Under the pieces are notes generated by a model. It saw only the letters and a program-made list of their open reading frames with translations, searched no databases and was not told the DNA's origin. Position numbers and translations under genes: made by a program. From Oscillospiraceae bacterium (GTDB lineage Bacteria; Bacillota; Clostridia; Oscillospirales; Ruminococcaceae), in the NCBI GenBank assembly GCA_017439985.1, contig JAFSIC010000044.1, forward strand, positions 80,676-144,675: a stretch of 64,000 nt of DNA, written 5' to 3'. Of the stretch, positions 26,786 through 35,425 are shown in pieces; position 1 is the first letter of the stretch; every line of letters starts with the position of its first letter.

Positions 26786-27130
26786 TTACAGGATCTGCTC
26801 TTTAACTTTAGCAGCTTTACCAACGCGGTCACGCAGGTAGTACAGTTTGCTTCTGCGAACTTTACCGTGACGGGTAACTTTGATTTCTGCAACGTTAGGA
26901 GAGTGCATTGGGAATACTCTCTCAACACCGCAGCCATGAGCTACGCGGCGAACGGTGAAGGTTTCAGCAACGCCACCGTGTTTTTTAGCGATTACAGTGC
27001 CTTCGAAAGCCTGCAGTCTTTCACGGTTACCTTCTTTGATTTTTACCATTACGCGAACGGTGTCACCAACTTCGAAAGCTGGAATTTCAGTCTTCATGCA
27101 AGACTGTGCAATAGTTTTCAGTGCGTCCAT
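26786..27130 (-). CDS. rplS: 50S ribosomal protein L19
   Basis: 114 aa. Sits at the 30S-50S interface. [20 protein letters not shown] and the [11 protein letters not shown]-like C terminus ([14 protein letters not shown]) are diagnostic. Usually rplS ends the rimM-trmD operon; here it lies upstream of ylxM as a separate unit with its own leader, promoter and terminator. Confidence 0.96.
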   Translation of the reverse strand: MDALKTIAQSCMKTEIPAFEVGDTVRVMVKIKEGNRERLQAFEGTVIAKKHGGVAETFTVRRVAHGCGVERVFPMHSPNVAEIKVTRHGKVRRSKLYYLRDRVGKAAKVKEQIL

Positions 27131-27296
27131 TGATGGATCCTCCTTTAATTTTCAGATATTCATGCGCATCGTGCCAGAGGAATATCCACTTTAATGTTGT
27201 GACCGAGCACGGTTGTACCCGGCCCGTGCATTAACCCTCGCTATGTGTCGGCTGCTCTTTCGTCAACCTGCTCATAGTGGTATTGCATTCTTGTAT
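27131..27296 (-). promoter_or_regulatory. rplS 5' leader, candidate L19 autoregulatory RNA
   Basis: A leader of about 165 nt precedes rplS. On the minus strand it contains paired segments GATATTC and GAATATC around a short hairpin just before the AAAGGAGG site, and GC-rich hairpins further upstream (GCACGG ... CCGTGC around the GGCCGGGTACAA region). Bacillota rplS genes commonly have an L19 leader RNA for feedback by L19. Assigned by position and pairing only. Confidence 0.5.
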
Positions 27297-27325
27297 ATAA
27301 TACCACAGCATTTTTCCCTTTTCAA
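27297..27325 (-). promoter_or_regulatory. Promoter of rplS
   Basis: Minus-strand TTGAAA, 17-bp spacer, TATTAT. The stretch 27326-27412 shows nothing further beyond a weak 5-bp hairpin. Confidence 0.6.
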
Positions 27326-27412
27326 GAGGTCAAAGTATCTTTTTTTGATGGGTACCCACTGTGGAATGTGGGCAGAATGACGGGACTTGTTGAGAACCGT
27401 CGTTTTCCACCG

Positions 27413-28060
27413 TTATTTGAACTGTTCCAGTTTCGCAGTATAGACCATGGTGCGGCAGGTAGAGGTGGTTTCCACCTTGTCGATGCCGCTGAAGTTCTCA
27501 AGCAGCAGGCTTGGGTTGATGTTCACCTCAATACCGGTGGTGCAGCGAAGAGTCAGAGCGATGCCCTCCTCTTCCACTTCCTGTTTCAGCACGGAGAAAT
27601 GAGGTTTCAGGTCCACTTCTTTGGAGCCCTTTTTGGTCTTTTTCTGAACCAGAATCTGTTCCTGTGCAAAGTAGGCGCTCAGCTCCTCGGAGAGAGCTGC
27701 GGCGTTGTCACAGGACAGGAAAATATCGTAGTCTGCCCAGGCGATCTCTTTCTGATCCATCACAGGTTCTGCACAGGCAAAAACGCGGATGTCCAGCGGG
27801 AGCGCATCGTTGAGGCGCTGTACTACTTCCGCATCGGAGAGATCCTCCATCAGCTTCATATCAACGCACTCGTATTTGCTTTCATAACCCAGAGACAGTG
27901 GCAGTGGGAAGGTCAGGTACATGTGTGGGTTGAAACCCTCGGTGTACCACACCGGCAGGCCGGAGCGTTTGATGGAACGCTGCCAGCAGCGATTGGAGTC
28001 CAGATGGGAGATGTATTTCGCTCTGCCCAGTTTGGTGAAGAAGACACGGATCTTACGCAA
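27413..28060 (-). CDS. DUF2344 (TIGR03936) radical-SAM-linked protein
   Basis: 215 aa. VFFTKLGRAKYISHLD and SGLPVWYTEGFNPHMYL-like stretches mark DUF2344. The family nearly always follows, or is fused to, the TIGR03960 radical SAM enzyme, and here overlaps it by 8 bp. Function of the pair is unknown; the RNA-associated neighbourhood suggests RNA or ribosome modification (inference). Confidence 0.88.
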   Translation of the reverse strand: MRKIRVFFTKLGRAKYISHLDSNRCWQRSIKRSGLPVWYTEGFNPHMYLTFPLPLSLGYESKYECVDMKLMEDLSDAEVVQRLNDALPLDIRVFACAEPVMDQKEIAWADYDIFLSCDNAAALSEELSAYFAQEQILVQKKTKKGSKEVDLKPHFSVLKQEVEEEGIALTLRCTTGIEVNINPSLLLENFSGIDKVETTSTCRTMVYTAKLEQFK

Positions 28061-29897
28061 AGCACTTACCTCCTACCAGTTTATTGGCACCACAGCCGGA
28101 GCACTGCTGACGGCAATGTGGAGTGGTTCTGTTTTCTTCTTTTGCAATGCGGTTCTCGCGGATGAGGAAGTTCTTGGAGACACAGTAGTCCAGATGATCC
28201 CAAGGGTTTACTTCTTCATAGGAGCGCAGACGGTTTGCATAGAATGCACCATCCAGACCGGCCTCCGCGAAGGAATCATACCAGCGCTGTGGATCGAAGT
28301 ATTCGTCCCAGCCGTCCAGTTTGCTGCCCTTCTGCCAGCACAGTTCGATGGCGTCAGCAAGACGGCGGTCGCCGCGAGCCAGAACAGCCTCGATGTAACT
28401 GGTGTCAGCATCGTGGTAGCTGACGGAGATCTTCTTGGATTTCACGCAGGACATGAGATATTTCTGCTTTTCGTGGAGCATATCCATGGTATCCTGCGGC
28501 TCGAACTGGAACGGAGTGAATGGCTTTGGAACGAAGCAAGCGCAGCTGATGCTGACCTGTACGCCCTTGCCCTTTGGTTTGTTTGGCAGAGAGTAGAACA
28601 GATCCACCACTTTCTGTGCCAGATCGGCGATACCCTTGATGTCCTCCATGGTTTCGGTCGGCAGACCCATCATGAAGTAGAGTTTAACGGAGGTGTAGCC
28701 GCCTTCAAAGGCAGTTTTGCAGGTCTCCATGACTTCGTCTTCGTAGACGTTTTTGTTGATAACGTCACGCAAACGCTGTGTGCCGGCTTCTGCCGCGAAG
28801 GTCAGACCGGATTTACGCACTTTGGAGATCTTCTTCATCAGTTCTTCGGAGAAGTTATCCACGCGCAGGGATGGCAGAGACATATTGATCTTCTGCTCCA
28901 CAGTCCATGGCAGCATATCGTCCAGCAGGTCGCCCAGCTGGTCGTAGTCACTGGTGGACAGAGAGGTCAGAGAGATCTCATCGTAACCGGTGGACTGGCA
29001 GAGAGCTTTTGCGTTGCAGTCCAGAATGGTGTGGCTCTTGTCACGGAGCGGACGGTAAATGAAGCCCGCCTGACAGAAACGGCAGCCGCGCAGACAGCCG
29101 CGCTGGATCTCCAGCTGAGAGCGGTCATGGACGATGCTGGTGAACGGAACGACAAAGCTTTCCGGATAGAACACGCTGTCCAGATCTTTGATGATACGTT
29201 TCTGAATGGTAGCAGGAACGGAAGCTTCCACAGGAGTGTAGGCTTTGATGGTACCGTCCTCGTTGTAGGAAACCTCGTACAGAGACGGAACGTACACGCC
29301 TTCGATGTGGCTTGCTTCCAACAGGAATTTTTCCTTGCTCCAGCCTTCTTTTTTGGCAGTTTCGTAGAGCTCGGTCACTTCTACGTTGACTTCCTCGCCT
29401 TCGCCCAGAAAGAACAGATCGATGAAGTCAGCGATTGGTTCCGGGTTGCAGGCACAAGGGCCGCCTGCTGCCACGATTGGCCACAGGCCTTTTCTGTCCT
29501 TGCTGCGAACCGGCAGACCTGCCAGATCCAGCATATTCAGAATTGCGGTGTAGCTCATCTCGTACTGCAAAGTAAAGAGAATGAAGTCAAAATTGGTGAT
29601 CGGGTCCAGAGATTCCAGACCGTAGAGAGCGATGTTGTTCTCACGCATCTTCTGCTCCATGTCCGCATCCGGTGCAAACACGCGTTCACACCACCAGTTC
29701 GGACGGGAGTTGTAGAGAGAGTAGAGAATCTTCATGCCGAGGTGGGACATACCCACTTCGTATTTATCCGGGAAGCAGAAAGCCAGACGAATGTCCACTT
29801 CTTCCCTGTTTTTGATGACGCTGTTCAGCTCGCCGCCAATGTACTGGGACGGCTTCTGCACGTCAAGCAGGATTTTTTCCAGTTGTTTCGGGATCAT
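28053..29897 (-). CDS. TIGR03960 family B12-binding-domain radical SAM protein
   Basis: 614 aa. An N-terminal B12-binding-like domain (about 1-170) is followed by the radical SAM core with C-x3-C-x2-C as CLRGCRFCQAGF near residue 268, ligating the 4Fe-4S cluster that cleaves SAM. The C-terminal Cys cluster (CRQQCSGCGANK near residue 598) may bind a second metal. Substrate unknown. First gene of a two-gene operon with DUF2344. Confidence 0.9.
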   Translation of the reverse strand: MIPKQLEKILLDVQKPSQYIGGELNSVIKNREEVDIRLAFCFPDKYEVGMSHLGMKILYSLYNSRPNWWCERVFAPDADMEQKMRENNIALYGLESLDPITNFDFILFTLQYEMSYTAILNMLDLAGLPVRSKDRKGLWPIVAAGGPCACNPEPIADFIDLFFLGEGEEVNVEVTELYETAKKEGWSKEKFLLEASHIEGVYVPSLYEVSYNEDGTIKAYTPVEASVPATIQKRIIKDLDSVFYPESFVVPFTSIVHDRSQLEIQRGCLRGCRFCQAGFIYRPLRDKSHTILDCNAKALCQSTGYDEISLTSLSTSDYDQLGDLLDDMLPWTVEQKINMSLPSLRVDNFSEELMKKISKVRKSGLTFAAEAGTQRLRDVINKNVYEDEVMETCKTAFEGGYTSVKLYFMMGLPTETMEDIKGIADLAQKVVDLFYSLPNKPKGKGVQVSISCACFVPKPFTPFQFEPQDTMDMLHEKQKYLMSCVKSKKISVSYHDADTSYIEAVLARGDRRLADAIELCWQKGSKLDGWDEYFDPQRWYDSFAEAGLDGAFYANRLRSYEEVNPWDHLDYCVSKNFLIRENRIAKEENRTTPHCRQQCSGCGANKLVGGKCFA

Positions 29898-29985
29898 GCT
29901 GCGATTCCTCCAAACGTTTTTATCTTATCTAATAATTGTAGCGTATTTTCTGCGGATTTGCAAGAGGCGTCCCACATACAAAAAC

Positions 29986-30008
29986 AAAAGCCCCCGAAGG
30001 GGCTCTTT
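29986..30008 (-). terminator. Terminator after the helD tail relic
   Basis: Stem AGCCCC / GGGGCT, loop CGAA, with a T-rich tail on the minus strand. It still sits directly after the relic's stop codon. Confidence 0.75.
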
Positions 30009-30009
30009 G

Positions 30010-30073
30010 TTATTTTAGGATATTGGGAATCTCACCGATTCTCGTTAAATCCAGCTTGTGCATCGCACGGGCG
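30010..30073 (-). pseudogene. Relic of a second helD 3' end
   Basis: Read on the minus strand this encodes RARAMHKLDLTRIGEIPNIL-Lys-stop, almost identical to the last 20 codons of the intact helD gene 140 bp away (TRAMHKLDLTRIGEIPQILR-stop). It has its own stop and terminator but no upstream coding sequence. It is what remains of a tandem helD copy after deletion, or a small duplication of the gene end. Confidence 0.8.
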
Positions 30074-30112
30074 TTCGAATGCTTATGCTTATTATACCTT
30101 ATTAACGCCCTG

Positions 30113-30144
30113 AAAAATACGCCTGCTGATACAGGCGTATTTCC
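30113..30144 (-). terminator. Terminator of helD
   Basis: Stem AATACGCCTG / CAGGCGTATT, loop CTGATA, T-run on the minus strand. Confidence 0.85.
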
Positions 30145-30151
30145 GATGGAT

Positions 30152-32209
30152 TCATCGCAGTATCTGCGGAATCTCACCAATTCTCGTTAAATCCAGCTTG
30201 TGCATCGCACGGGTGGCGGCGATGTACAGCAGGCTGTTGTCCAGCTCGCTGCGGAAATTGGTAGAATCCACGTTAGGCACGATGACCTGATCGAACTCCA
30301 AGCCTTTTGCCATGTGAGCAGAGGTGATGATCATGCCTTCTTCAAAGCTGCTGCTCTCGAAACTCAGCAGCTGCAGCTGTGGGTACTTGTCTGCCAACGC
30401 GGCGTGGAGAACTTCCGCCTCCGGCTGGGATTTGGTGATGATGCCCAGGGTTGTATGGCTGCTCTGCTTCCAGTTTTCAATGAGAGCGATGATGGTATCC
30501 AGCTGTTCACCCTCATCCCAGCAGAGATGCAGCTGAGGCTCCTCGCCATGTCGCTCCACAGGGATCAATTTCTTGTTTTCGTGAATCTTGCGGGCAAAGT
30601 TGGTGATCTCGATGGTGGAACGGTAGCTGCGGCACAGCTCCACGGCAGTGGCACCGTCAAAGAACGGCTGAATCTTTTCCACAGAGGAGGAGCTGTAGGG
30701 GTTCACGCTCTGATGAGCGTCGCCCAGAATAGTCATTTTGCAGTCGAAGACCTTGCTGATGACCGCGTACTGGATCGGTGTGTAGTCCTGCATCTCGTCC
30801 ACCAGCAGATGTTTGATGGTCTTATATGCCATATCCGTGCCCTCAAAGAAGAGCTTCACATAGAGCAGCGGGAACACATCGCAGAATTCCAGACGGTTTT
30901 TCGCCAGTTTCTTGAAGAGATGCGCTTTGCCGCTGTCCTCCCAGAAGCGGGCGTAGAGCCCATTGGCTGTGCTGTATGGGAAGAAAGATTTGATGCGTTT
31001 TTTCAGTTCGCGGCCCACAGCAGGCTCCAAAGGCTGCTCATGAGTGCGTTTGTACTGGGCAATCAGGTCGGTGGCCATTTTCTGCAGACGCTGCTTGATA
31101 GGCAGACGGCTCAATCCTGTCCACAGCCATTCCAGCTGCTCGGCAGAGATCTTCAGCTGACCGAGATCAATGTCCTGCGGCTGGAAAAATTCTGCTTCCA
31201 CACGCTGAAGAAAGGCGTCCAGTTCCTTCACGAAATCAATGGTCGCTTTGTAATGGATACGCTCCACAGCGGCTGCGTCGTCCTTTGCCAGAAGATCTGC
31301 CACCTGCTGTGCGAAGGTCTGGAACTTGAATTTCTTGCCCAACAGCTCCTGTGCCATCTCCTCGAAGCTCATTTCCAGAATGTTTTCCTCGCCCAGCTCC
31401 GGCAGGACGTTGCTGATGTAGCTGCCGAAAACCTTATTCGGTGAGAGGATGAGGATGTTTCGGGAGTTCAGCTCCTGCTTGAAGCGATACAGCAGGAAGG
31501 CCACGCGATGCAGTGCGATTGAGGTTTTTCCTGAACCGGCAGAACCCTGAATGATGAGCACTTTGGCATTTTCATCGCGGATGATGCGGTTCTGCTCCTT
31601 CTGAATGGTAGCGACGATGTTTTTCATTTTCTCGTCGGAGCTGCGGGACAGCTCCTTCTGCAGGACTTCGTCGTTGATGTTCATGGCGGACTCGATCATG
31701 TACTCCATCTCGCTGCGAACGATGCGGTACTGACGTTTCAGACTGATGTCGCCCTCGATGATACCCATTGGCGCAGTAAAGTGGGCCGGTCCGGATTCAA
31801 AGTCGTAGAACATGGAAGAAATGGGCGCACGCCAGTCGTAGATGAGGTTTTCCTTGCTCTCCTCATCCTCAAAAGCATGGATGCCCAGATAGATATTCTG
31901 TGTATTGGCGGCGCCTGCTTCGTTGAAGTCGATGCGCCCGAAATATGGGGAGAGGATCAGCTTATCGATGCGGGCTGCCTCGCGGATGATCTCCTCACCG
32001 CGGTCCATTTCATCGCTGACATTGATGCGGTTGGCGACCAGTTCCTTGGTATCCATATCCGCCTGCTCTTCCCAAAGCTGACGCTTCATCTCCAAAACCT
32101 GCTCGGCTGCTGCATCAATCTGCGCCTGCAGCTTGTCGCGCTGCATCTGCAGACGGCTCAGCACCTGCTTCAAATAACGGCGTTCGTCTTGTTCTGTTGG
32201 CTGAAACAC
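30152..32209 (-). CDS. helD: HelD-like superfamily 1 helicase (RNA polymerase recycling factor)
   Basis: 685 aa. An N-terminal coiled coil (about 10-60) that in HelD inserts into the RNA polymerase channel, then the UvrD-like motor: Walker A QGSAGSGKTSIALHRVAF (near 222), Walker B LLVDEMQDYTPIQY (near 480), motif IV/V region (GDAHQSVNPY) and C-terminal ATRAMHKLDL. HelD frees stalled RNA polymerase from DNA. GTG start behind GAGGGAG. Monocistronic. Confidence 0.88.
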   Translation of the reverse strand: MFQPTEQDERRYLKQVLSRLQMQRDKLQAQIDAAAEQVLEMKRQLWEEQADMDTKELVANRINVSDEMDRGEEIIREAARIDKLILSPYFGRIDFNEAGAANTQNIYLGIHAFEDEESKENLIYDWRAPISSMFYDFESGPAHFTAPMGIIEGDISLKRQYRIVRSEMEYMIESAMNINDEVLQKELSRSSDEKMKNIVATIQKEQNRIIRDENAKVLIIQGSAGSGKTSIALHRVAFLLYRFKQELNSRNILILSPNKVFGSYISNVLPELGEENILEMSFEEMAQELLGKKFKFQTFAQQVADLLAKDDAAAVERIHYKATIDFVKELDAFLQRVEAEFFQPQDIDLGQLKISAEQLEWLWTGLSRLPIKQRLQKMATDLIAQYKRTHEQPLEPAVGRELKKRIKSFFPYSTANGLYARFWEDSGKAHLFKKLAKNRLEFCDVFPLLYVKLFFEGTDMAYKTIKHLLVDEMQDYTPIQYAVISKVFDCKMTILGDAHQSVNPYSSSSVEKIQPFFDGATAVELCRSYRSTIEITNFARKIHENKKLIPVERHGEEPQLHLCWDEGEQLDTIIALIENWKQSSHTTLGIITKSQPEAEVLHAALADKYPQLQLLSFESSSFEEGMIITSAHMAKGLEFDQVIVPNVDSTNFRSELDNSLLYIAATRAMHKLDLTRIGEIPQILR

Positions 32210-32282
32210 GATTCTTCTCCCTCACATTCTGTTGATAAAATTTGTTTGCGGACAGATATTATAGAGGGAAAAATCGCTTTTG

Positions 32283-32846
32283 TCAAGCGCTGCACTGAAA
32301 AGCCAGCAGAATCGTGAAAATCAGCATGGCGGGGTTCCAATGGCGCAGAAAAAGCCATGCTCCCAAAATCAGCAGAAGCGTCCATGTCAACGCGGAAAGC
32401 AAGCGGCAGCTGCGTTCTGCAGCGCGGGGAGGAAGCAGCTGCCCCAGCACCAATGCTGCCAGATTTCCGCCGTCCATAGGCAGGATGGGAAGCAGATTCA
32501 GAGTCGCCAGCACCAGATGGAAGATGGCGCTCAGTTTATTCCACGGCAGCAAGAAAAGCGTCGCCAGCAGATTAAAGGCAGGACCTGCCAGATGGAGCAG
32601 AAAGTCCTGCCAAAATGTTCCGCAGCTGCTGCGCTCCATGCGGATGCCAAAGGCAGAGCAGTCCAGCAGCGTCACCTGCTGTTTCTGTGCGAGCAGCACC
32701 AGCAGATGCCCCAGCTCATGCCACAGCACCGCAAGCAAAAAGCGGCTTCCCTGCTCCAGCTGTTCTAATAGAAGGAAGATGCTCAGCAGCAGCAAAAAGG
32801 AAAAATGCAGGCGAACGTTCATTCCGAAGAGCTTGAAAGAAATCAT
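32283..32846 (-). CDS. spoIVFB: Site-2-type intramembrane metalloprotease, SpoIVFB-like
   Basis: 187 aa from the ATG at 32846, which overlaps the upstream stop as ATGA. Membrane-embedded zinc protease with HELGH (near residue 42) and the third ligand in NLLPILPMDGG (near 123), within about six hydrophobic segments. SpoIVFB cleaves pro-sigma-K in the mother cell late in sporulation. Its placement straight after a SpoIVFA-like gene supports this over a general RseP-type role. No CBS domain is visible, so it is a short form. Confidence 0.85.
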   Translation of the reverse strand: MISFKLFGMNVRLHFSFLLLLSIFLLLEQLEQGSRFLLAVLWHELGHLLVLLAQKQQVTLLDCSAFGIRMERSSCGTFWQDFLLHLAGPAFNLLATLFLLPWNKLSAIFHLVLATLNLLPILPMDGGNLAALVLGQLLPPRAAERSCRLLSALTWTLLLILGAWLFLRHWNPAMLIFTILLAFQCSA

Positions 32847-33580
32847 AGAGGCAGCAGCCACAGCGGGTCACAGCGCAGCTCCTCCACGATGCACTCAAAG
32901 TGCAGGTGCGGGCCGGTGGAGACACCGGTGCTGCCCACCAGCGCGATGCGTTCTCCTTGCCGCAGAACATCCCCCTGCTGTGCAATGAGGCGGCTGCAGT
33001 GGGCATATTTTGTTTGGAAATTCTCCGAATGGCTCACCACAAGATAGTTGCCGTAAATGTCCGACCAGCCGGCTTCGGTCACTTTTCCGTCAGCAGCACA
33101 GTGAATGGCTGTGCCCTCCAGGGCGGCAATATCAATGCCCGTATGGAAGTCCGGCTTTCCTGTGATGGGATGCTCCCGATAGCCGAAGTAGGATGTGATG
33201 CTTCCGCTCAGAGGGGTGCAAAGCTCCTGCTCCGCCGCAACTTGCCGGAAACTCATGCCTTCCGGCGCTTCTGCCGCCGAAAACGGCAATTCTGCCAAAG
33301 GATACAGGCCGCCCATGCCCTGCGGTTCTTCATAGATGTACTGATTCAGGAAGGTCTCCACCGCCTCCTGAAGCTGCTCCTGCTCCACCTGCGGCAGTTT
33401 CAGCGGCGGAGCGTTCAGCGCATCGTTCAGCCACAGCCGCAGATCCCCCACATTGAGCCACACACCCAAGCCCAAAAGCAGACAGAGGCAGATTTGCAGA
33501 AAGAGAATATCCCAGACTGTCCAGCGGGGTTTGGGCGGAGTTTTGCTTTTATTTCGATAGGTATAGCCTGTTTTTTTCAT
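32843..33580 (-). CDS. spoIVFA: SpoIVFA-like membrane protein with M23 domain
   Basis: 245 aa from the ATG at 33580 (MKKTGYTYRN). One membrane helix (about 22-44) then an extracytoplasmic region ending in a LytM/M23 domain. The M23 zinc residues look intact: HTGIDI (H-x3-D), YAH and PHLHFE. SpoIVFA holds SpoIVFB inactive until the forespore signal arrives; here the M23 domain might also be a working endopeptidase. Overlaps spoIVFB by 4 bp. Confidence 0.82.
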   Translation of the reverse strand: MKKTGYTYRNKSKTPPKPRWTVWDILFLQICLCLLLGLGVWLNVGDLRLWLNDALNAPPLKLPQVEQEQLQEAVETFLNQYIYEEPQGMGGLYPLAELPFSAAEAPEGMSFRQVAAEQELCTPLSGSITSYFGYREHPITGKPDFHTGIDIAALEGTAIHCAADGKVTEAGWSDIYGNYLVVSHSENFQTKYAHCSRLIAQQGDVLRQGERIALVGSTGVSTGPHLHFECIVEELRCDPLWLLPL

Positions 33581-33623
33581 GCTCTCCCGTCCTTTCAGAG
33601 CATTGTATGCTCGCGGACGCAAA

Positions 33624-33650
33624 AAAAGGACTCCCGAAGGAGTCCTTTTG
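33624..33650 (-). terminator. Terminator of the cysteine desulfidase gene
   Basis: Stem AAAAGGACTCC / GGAGTCCTTTT, loop CGAA. Confidence 0.88.
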
Positions 33651-33659
33651 AATTCAAAA

Positions 33660-34949
33660 CTATTTTGCTGCTTTTTCCAGCATGATGTTCAGCATCAGAC
33701 GGTCCAGTTCCACAGAACCTTCGTTGCCCAGCAGGCAGAAGTTTGCGATGGTCTTGTCAACGTCTTCGTCAACGATACCTTCGTTGGACTGTACGCGGAT
33801 GCCTTTCATAGCCAGCAGAGCTGCCTGCCATGCTGCGTTAACGCAGGTAGCGATCTTCAGGGCGCAGTCAGGTTTTGCACCGTCGCAGCACATACCGGTT
33901 ACGTTACCGATCATGTTGAATACTGCGTATTCCATTTCTTTTACGCCGCCGCCCAGCATGTAGGTGATTGCTGCTGCGGTACCGGAAGCTGCTACAGTTG
34001 CGCCGCAGAATGCGGACAGTTTACCGAACTGAGCTTTGATGTAGATTGCCATCAGGGAGCTGATGGTTACTGCGCGGAGCAGTTCTTCACGGTTTTTGCC
34101 CATGTATTCAGCGATAGCGATTGCCGGAACGGAGGAAGAGATACCCTGGTTACCGGAACCGGAGTTGGTAACAACAGAGAAGTCTGCGCCTGCCATACGA
34201 GCGTCAGCAGCAGCTGCTGCGATCATCATGGAGTAGTTGATGCAGTCGTAAGCACGGATGCCCTGTTTGATCTCTTTTTCCATGGATTTACCGATCATCA
34301 GACCGTAATCGTTTTTCATACCTTCGCCGGCGATGATGGAGTTTACTTCAACGGACTGTTTGATGATATCCAGTTTTTCTACATCAACGGTGGTAGCGAA
34401 TTCATGGATTTTTGCAACGGAGAGATACTCGCGAACATCAATGCCTGCTTTGCCGCCTTCAGCGGATGGGCTGCGGGTATCCATGAGAACTTCGCCGTCT
34501 TTTTCCAGATAGCAGAGGTTGGTGTGAGCTTTTGCAACGATGGCTTTGGTCATATGGCCATTGCCTTTTGCGATCACTTCAATGTAGAGTTTTTCCGGAT
34601 CTTTGGACAGGTCCAGAGAAACTTTTTTAGCAGCAACCATTGCTTTTGCGGTGTCCAGCTGTTCAGCGGTGATACCGTTGATCACTTCCAGCTGTTTTTC
34701 CGGTTTTGCAACGATTGCACCGATTGCTGCAGCGTATTCGATGCCGGTCAGGCCGGTACCCGGGATGCCGGCAGAGTAAGCGTTTTTGATGATGTTGCCG
34801 CTGGCAATGACGTCCAGAGTTTCTACGGTTTCGCCCAGTTTTTCAGCAGCAGCTGCTGCAGTCAGAGCGATCGCACCAGGTTCGGTACAGCCGGTAGCCA
34901 GAACCATGTTTGCGTTGAGAATTTCAATAATTTTGTCGTAATTTACCAC
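33660..34949 (-). CDS. L-cysteine desulfidase family protein (UPF0597)
   Basis: 429 aa. Members of this 4Fe-4S family (CyuA/YhaM) split L-cysteine to sulfide, ammonia and pyruvate; they resemble the alpha chain of iron-sulfur serine dehydratase. The Cys of ATGCTEPGAI (near residue 20) and later Cys residues (CCDGAKPDC near 350) are the probable cluster ligands. GTG start with GGAG upstream. It would supply sulfide, relevant to the many rhodanese domains nearby. Monocistronic. Confidence 0.85.
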   Translation of the reverse strand: MVNYDKIIEILNANMVLATGCTEPGAIALTAAAAAEKLGETVETLDVIASGNIIKNAYSAGIPGTGLTGIEYAAAIGAIVAKPEKQLEVINGITAEQLDTAKAMVAAKKVSLDLSKDPEKLYIEVIAKGNGHMTKAIVAKAHTNLCYLEKDGEVLMDTRSPSAEGGKAGIDVREYLSVAKIHEFATTVDVEKLDIIKQSVEVNSIIAGEGMKNDYGLMIGKSMEKEIKQGIRAYDCINYSMMIAAAAADARMAGADFSVVTNSGSGNQGISSSVPAIAIAEYMGKNREELLRAVTISSLMAIYIKAQFGKLSAFCGATVAASGTAAAITYMLGGGVKEMEYAVFNMIGNVTGMCCDGAKPDCALKIATCVNAAWQAALLAMKGIRVQSNEGIVDEDVDKTIANFCLLGNEGSVELDRLMLNIMLEKAAK

Positions 34950-35057
34950 GATTATTCTCCTTCGTTTTCAGAACTTGGCGGGCTTGCGACGCCATTCGCC
35001 ATAATGTTACAGGTTTCCAACTATTATTATGAACTTTTTTCTATGCCTTGTCAATGC

Positions 35058-35330
35058 TTATTTGTGCTCGTCCAAGTACTTTTCCTGATACTTCTTGCTC
35101 TCATCCATCATGTTCTGGTAGATGGACGCAATGTACGGAGCGTACTCTTCCCCCGCCAGCGCAGAAACTTTGGCAATGACTGCTTTTTCCCGCTCCGGAT
35201 GGTAGATCGGCAGATCGTGGGCTTTCTTGTATGCCGCCACATCACGGGTCACTTCCATGCGCTTCACCAGCAGAGCGGTGATCTCTTTATCCAAGCCGTC
35301 AATGATAAGACGGATCTCGTCCAGATTCAT
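35058..35330 (-). CDS. Chorismate mutase (AroQ type)
   Basis: 90 aa, a single AroQ domain converting chorismate to prephenate for Phe/Tyr. LDEIRLIIDGLDKEITALLVKR carries the first catalytic Arg; YHPEREKAVI carries the next ones. The ATG at 35330 has AGGGGAG upstream. Stand-alone, not fused to a dehydratase. Confidence 0.9.
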   Translation of the reverse strand: MNLDEIRLIIDGLDKEITALLVKRMEVTRDVAAYKKAHDLPIYHPEREKAVIAKVSALAGEEYAPYIASIYQNMMDESKKYQEKYLDEHK

Positions 35331-35394
35331 CAAAATCTCCCCTTTTTCCTGTTTGTTTCATCATACTCCAAAGCTTGTGCGCCGTCAAGAACGG

Positions 35395-35425
35395 AAAAAG
35401 CCCTCTCTGTCGAGAGGGCTTTGAT
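35395..35425 (-). terminator. Terminator of the SH3 amidase gene
   Basis: Stem AAAGCCCTCTC / GAGAGGGCTTT, loop TGTC. Confidence 0.85.

Noticed and set aside
24890-27133. A 747-codon plus-strand open frame
   Set aside because: Antisense to ffh, ylxM and rplS, which are certain. No start site or family.
27326-27412. Possible terminator after the DUF2344 gene
   Set aside because: Only a 5-bp stem (CCCAC/GTGGG) is present and no T-run follows it on the minus strand.
30061-30080. A GTTCGAAT string resembling a tRNA T-arm
   Set aside because: No acceptor, D-arm or anticodon stem can be built around it; it lies next to the helD relic.
27921-30113. A 730-codon plus-strand open frame
   Set aside because: Antisense to the radical SAM pair; no ribosome site and no recognisable domain.
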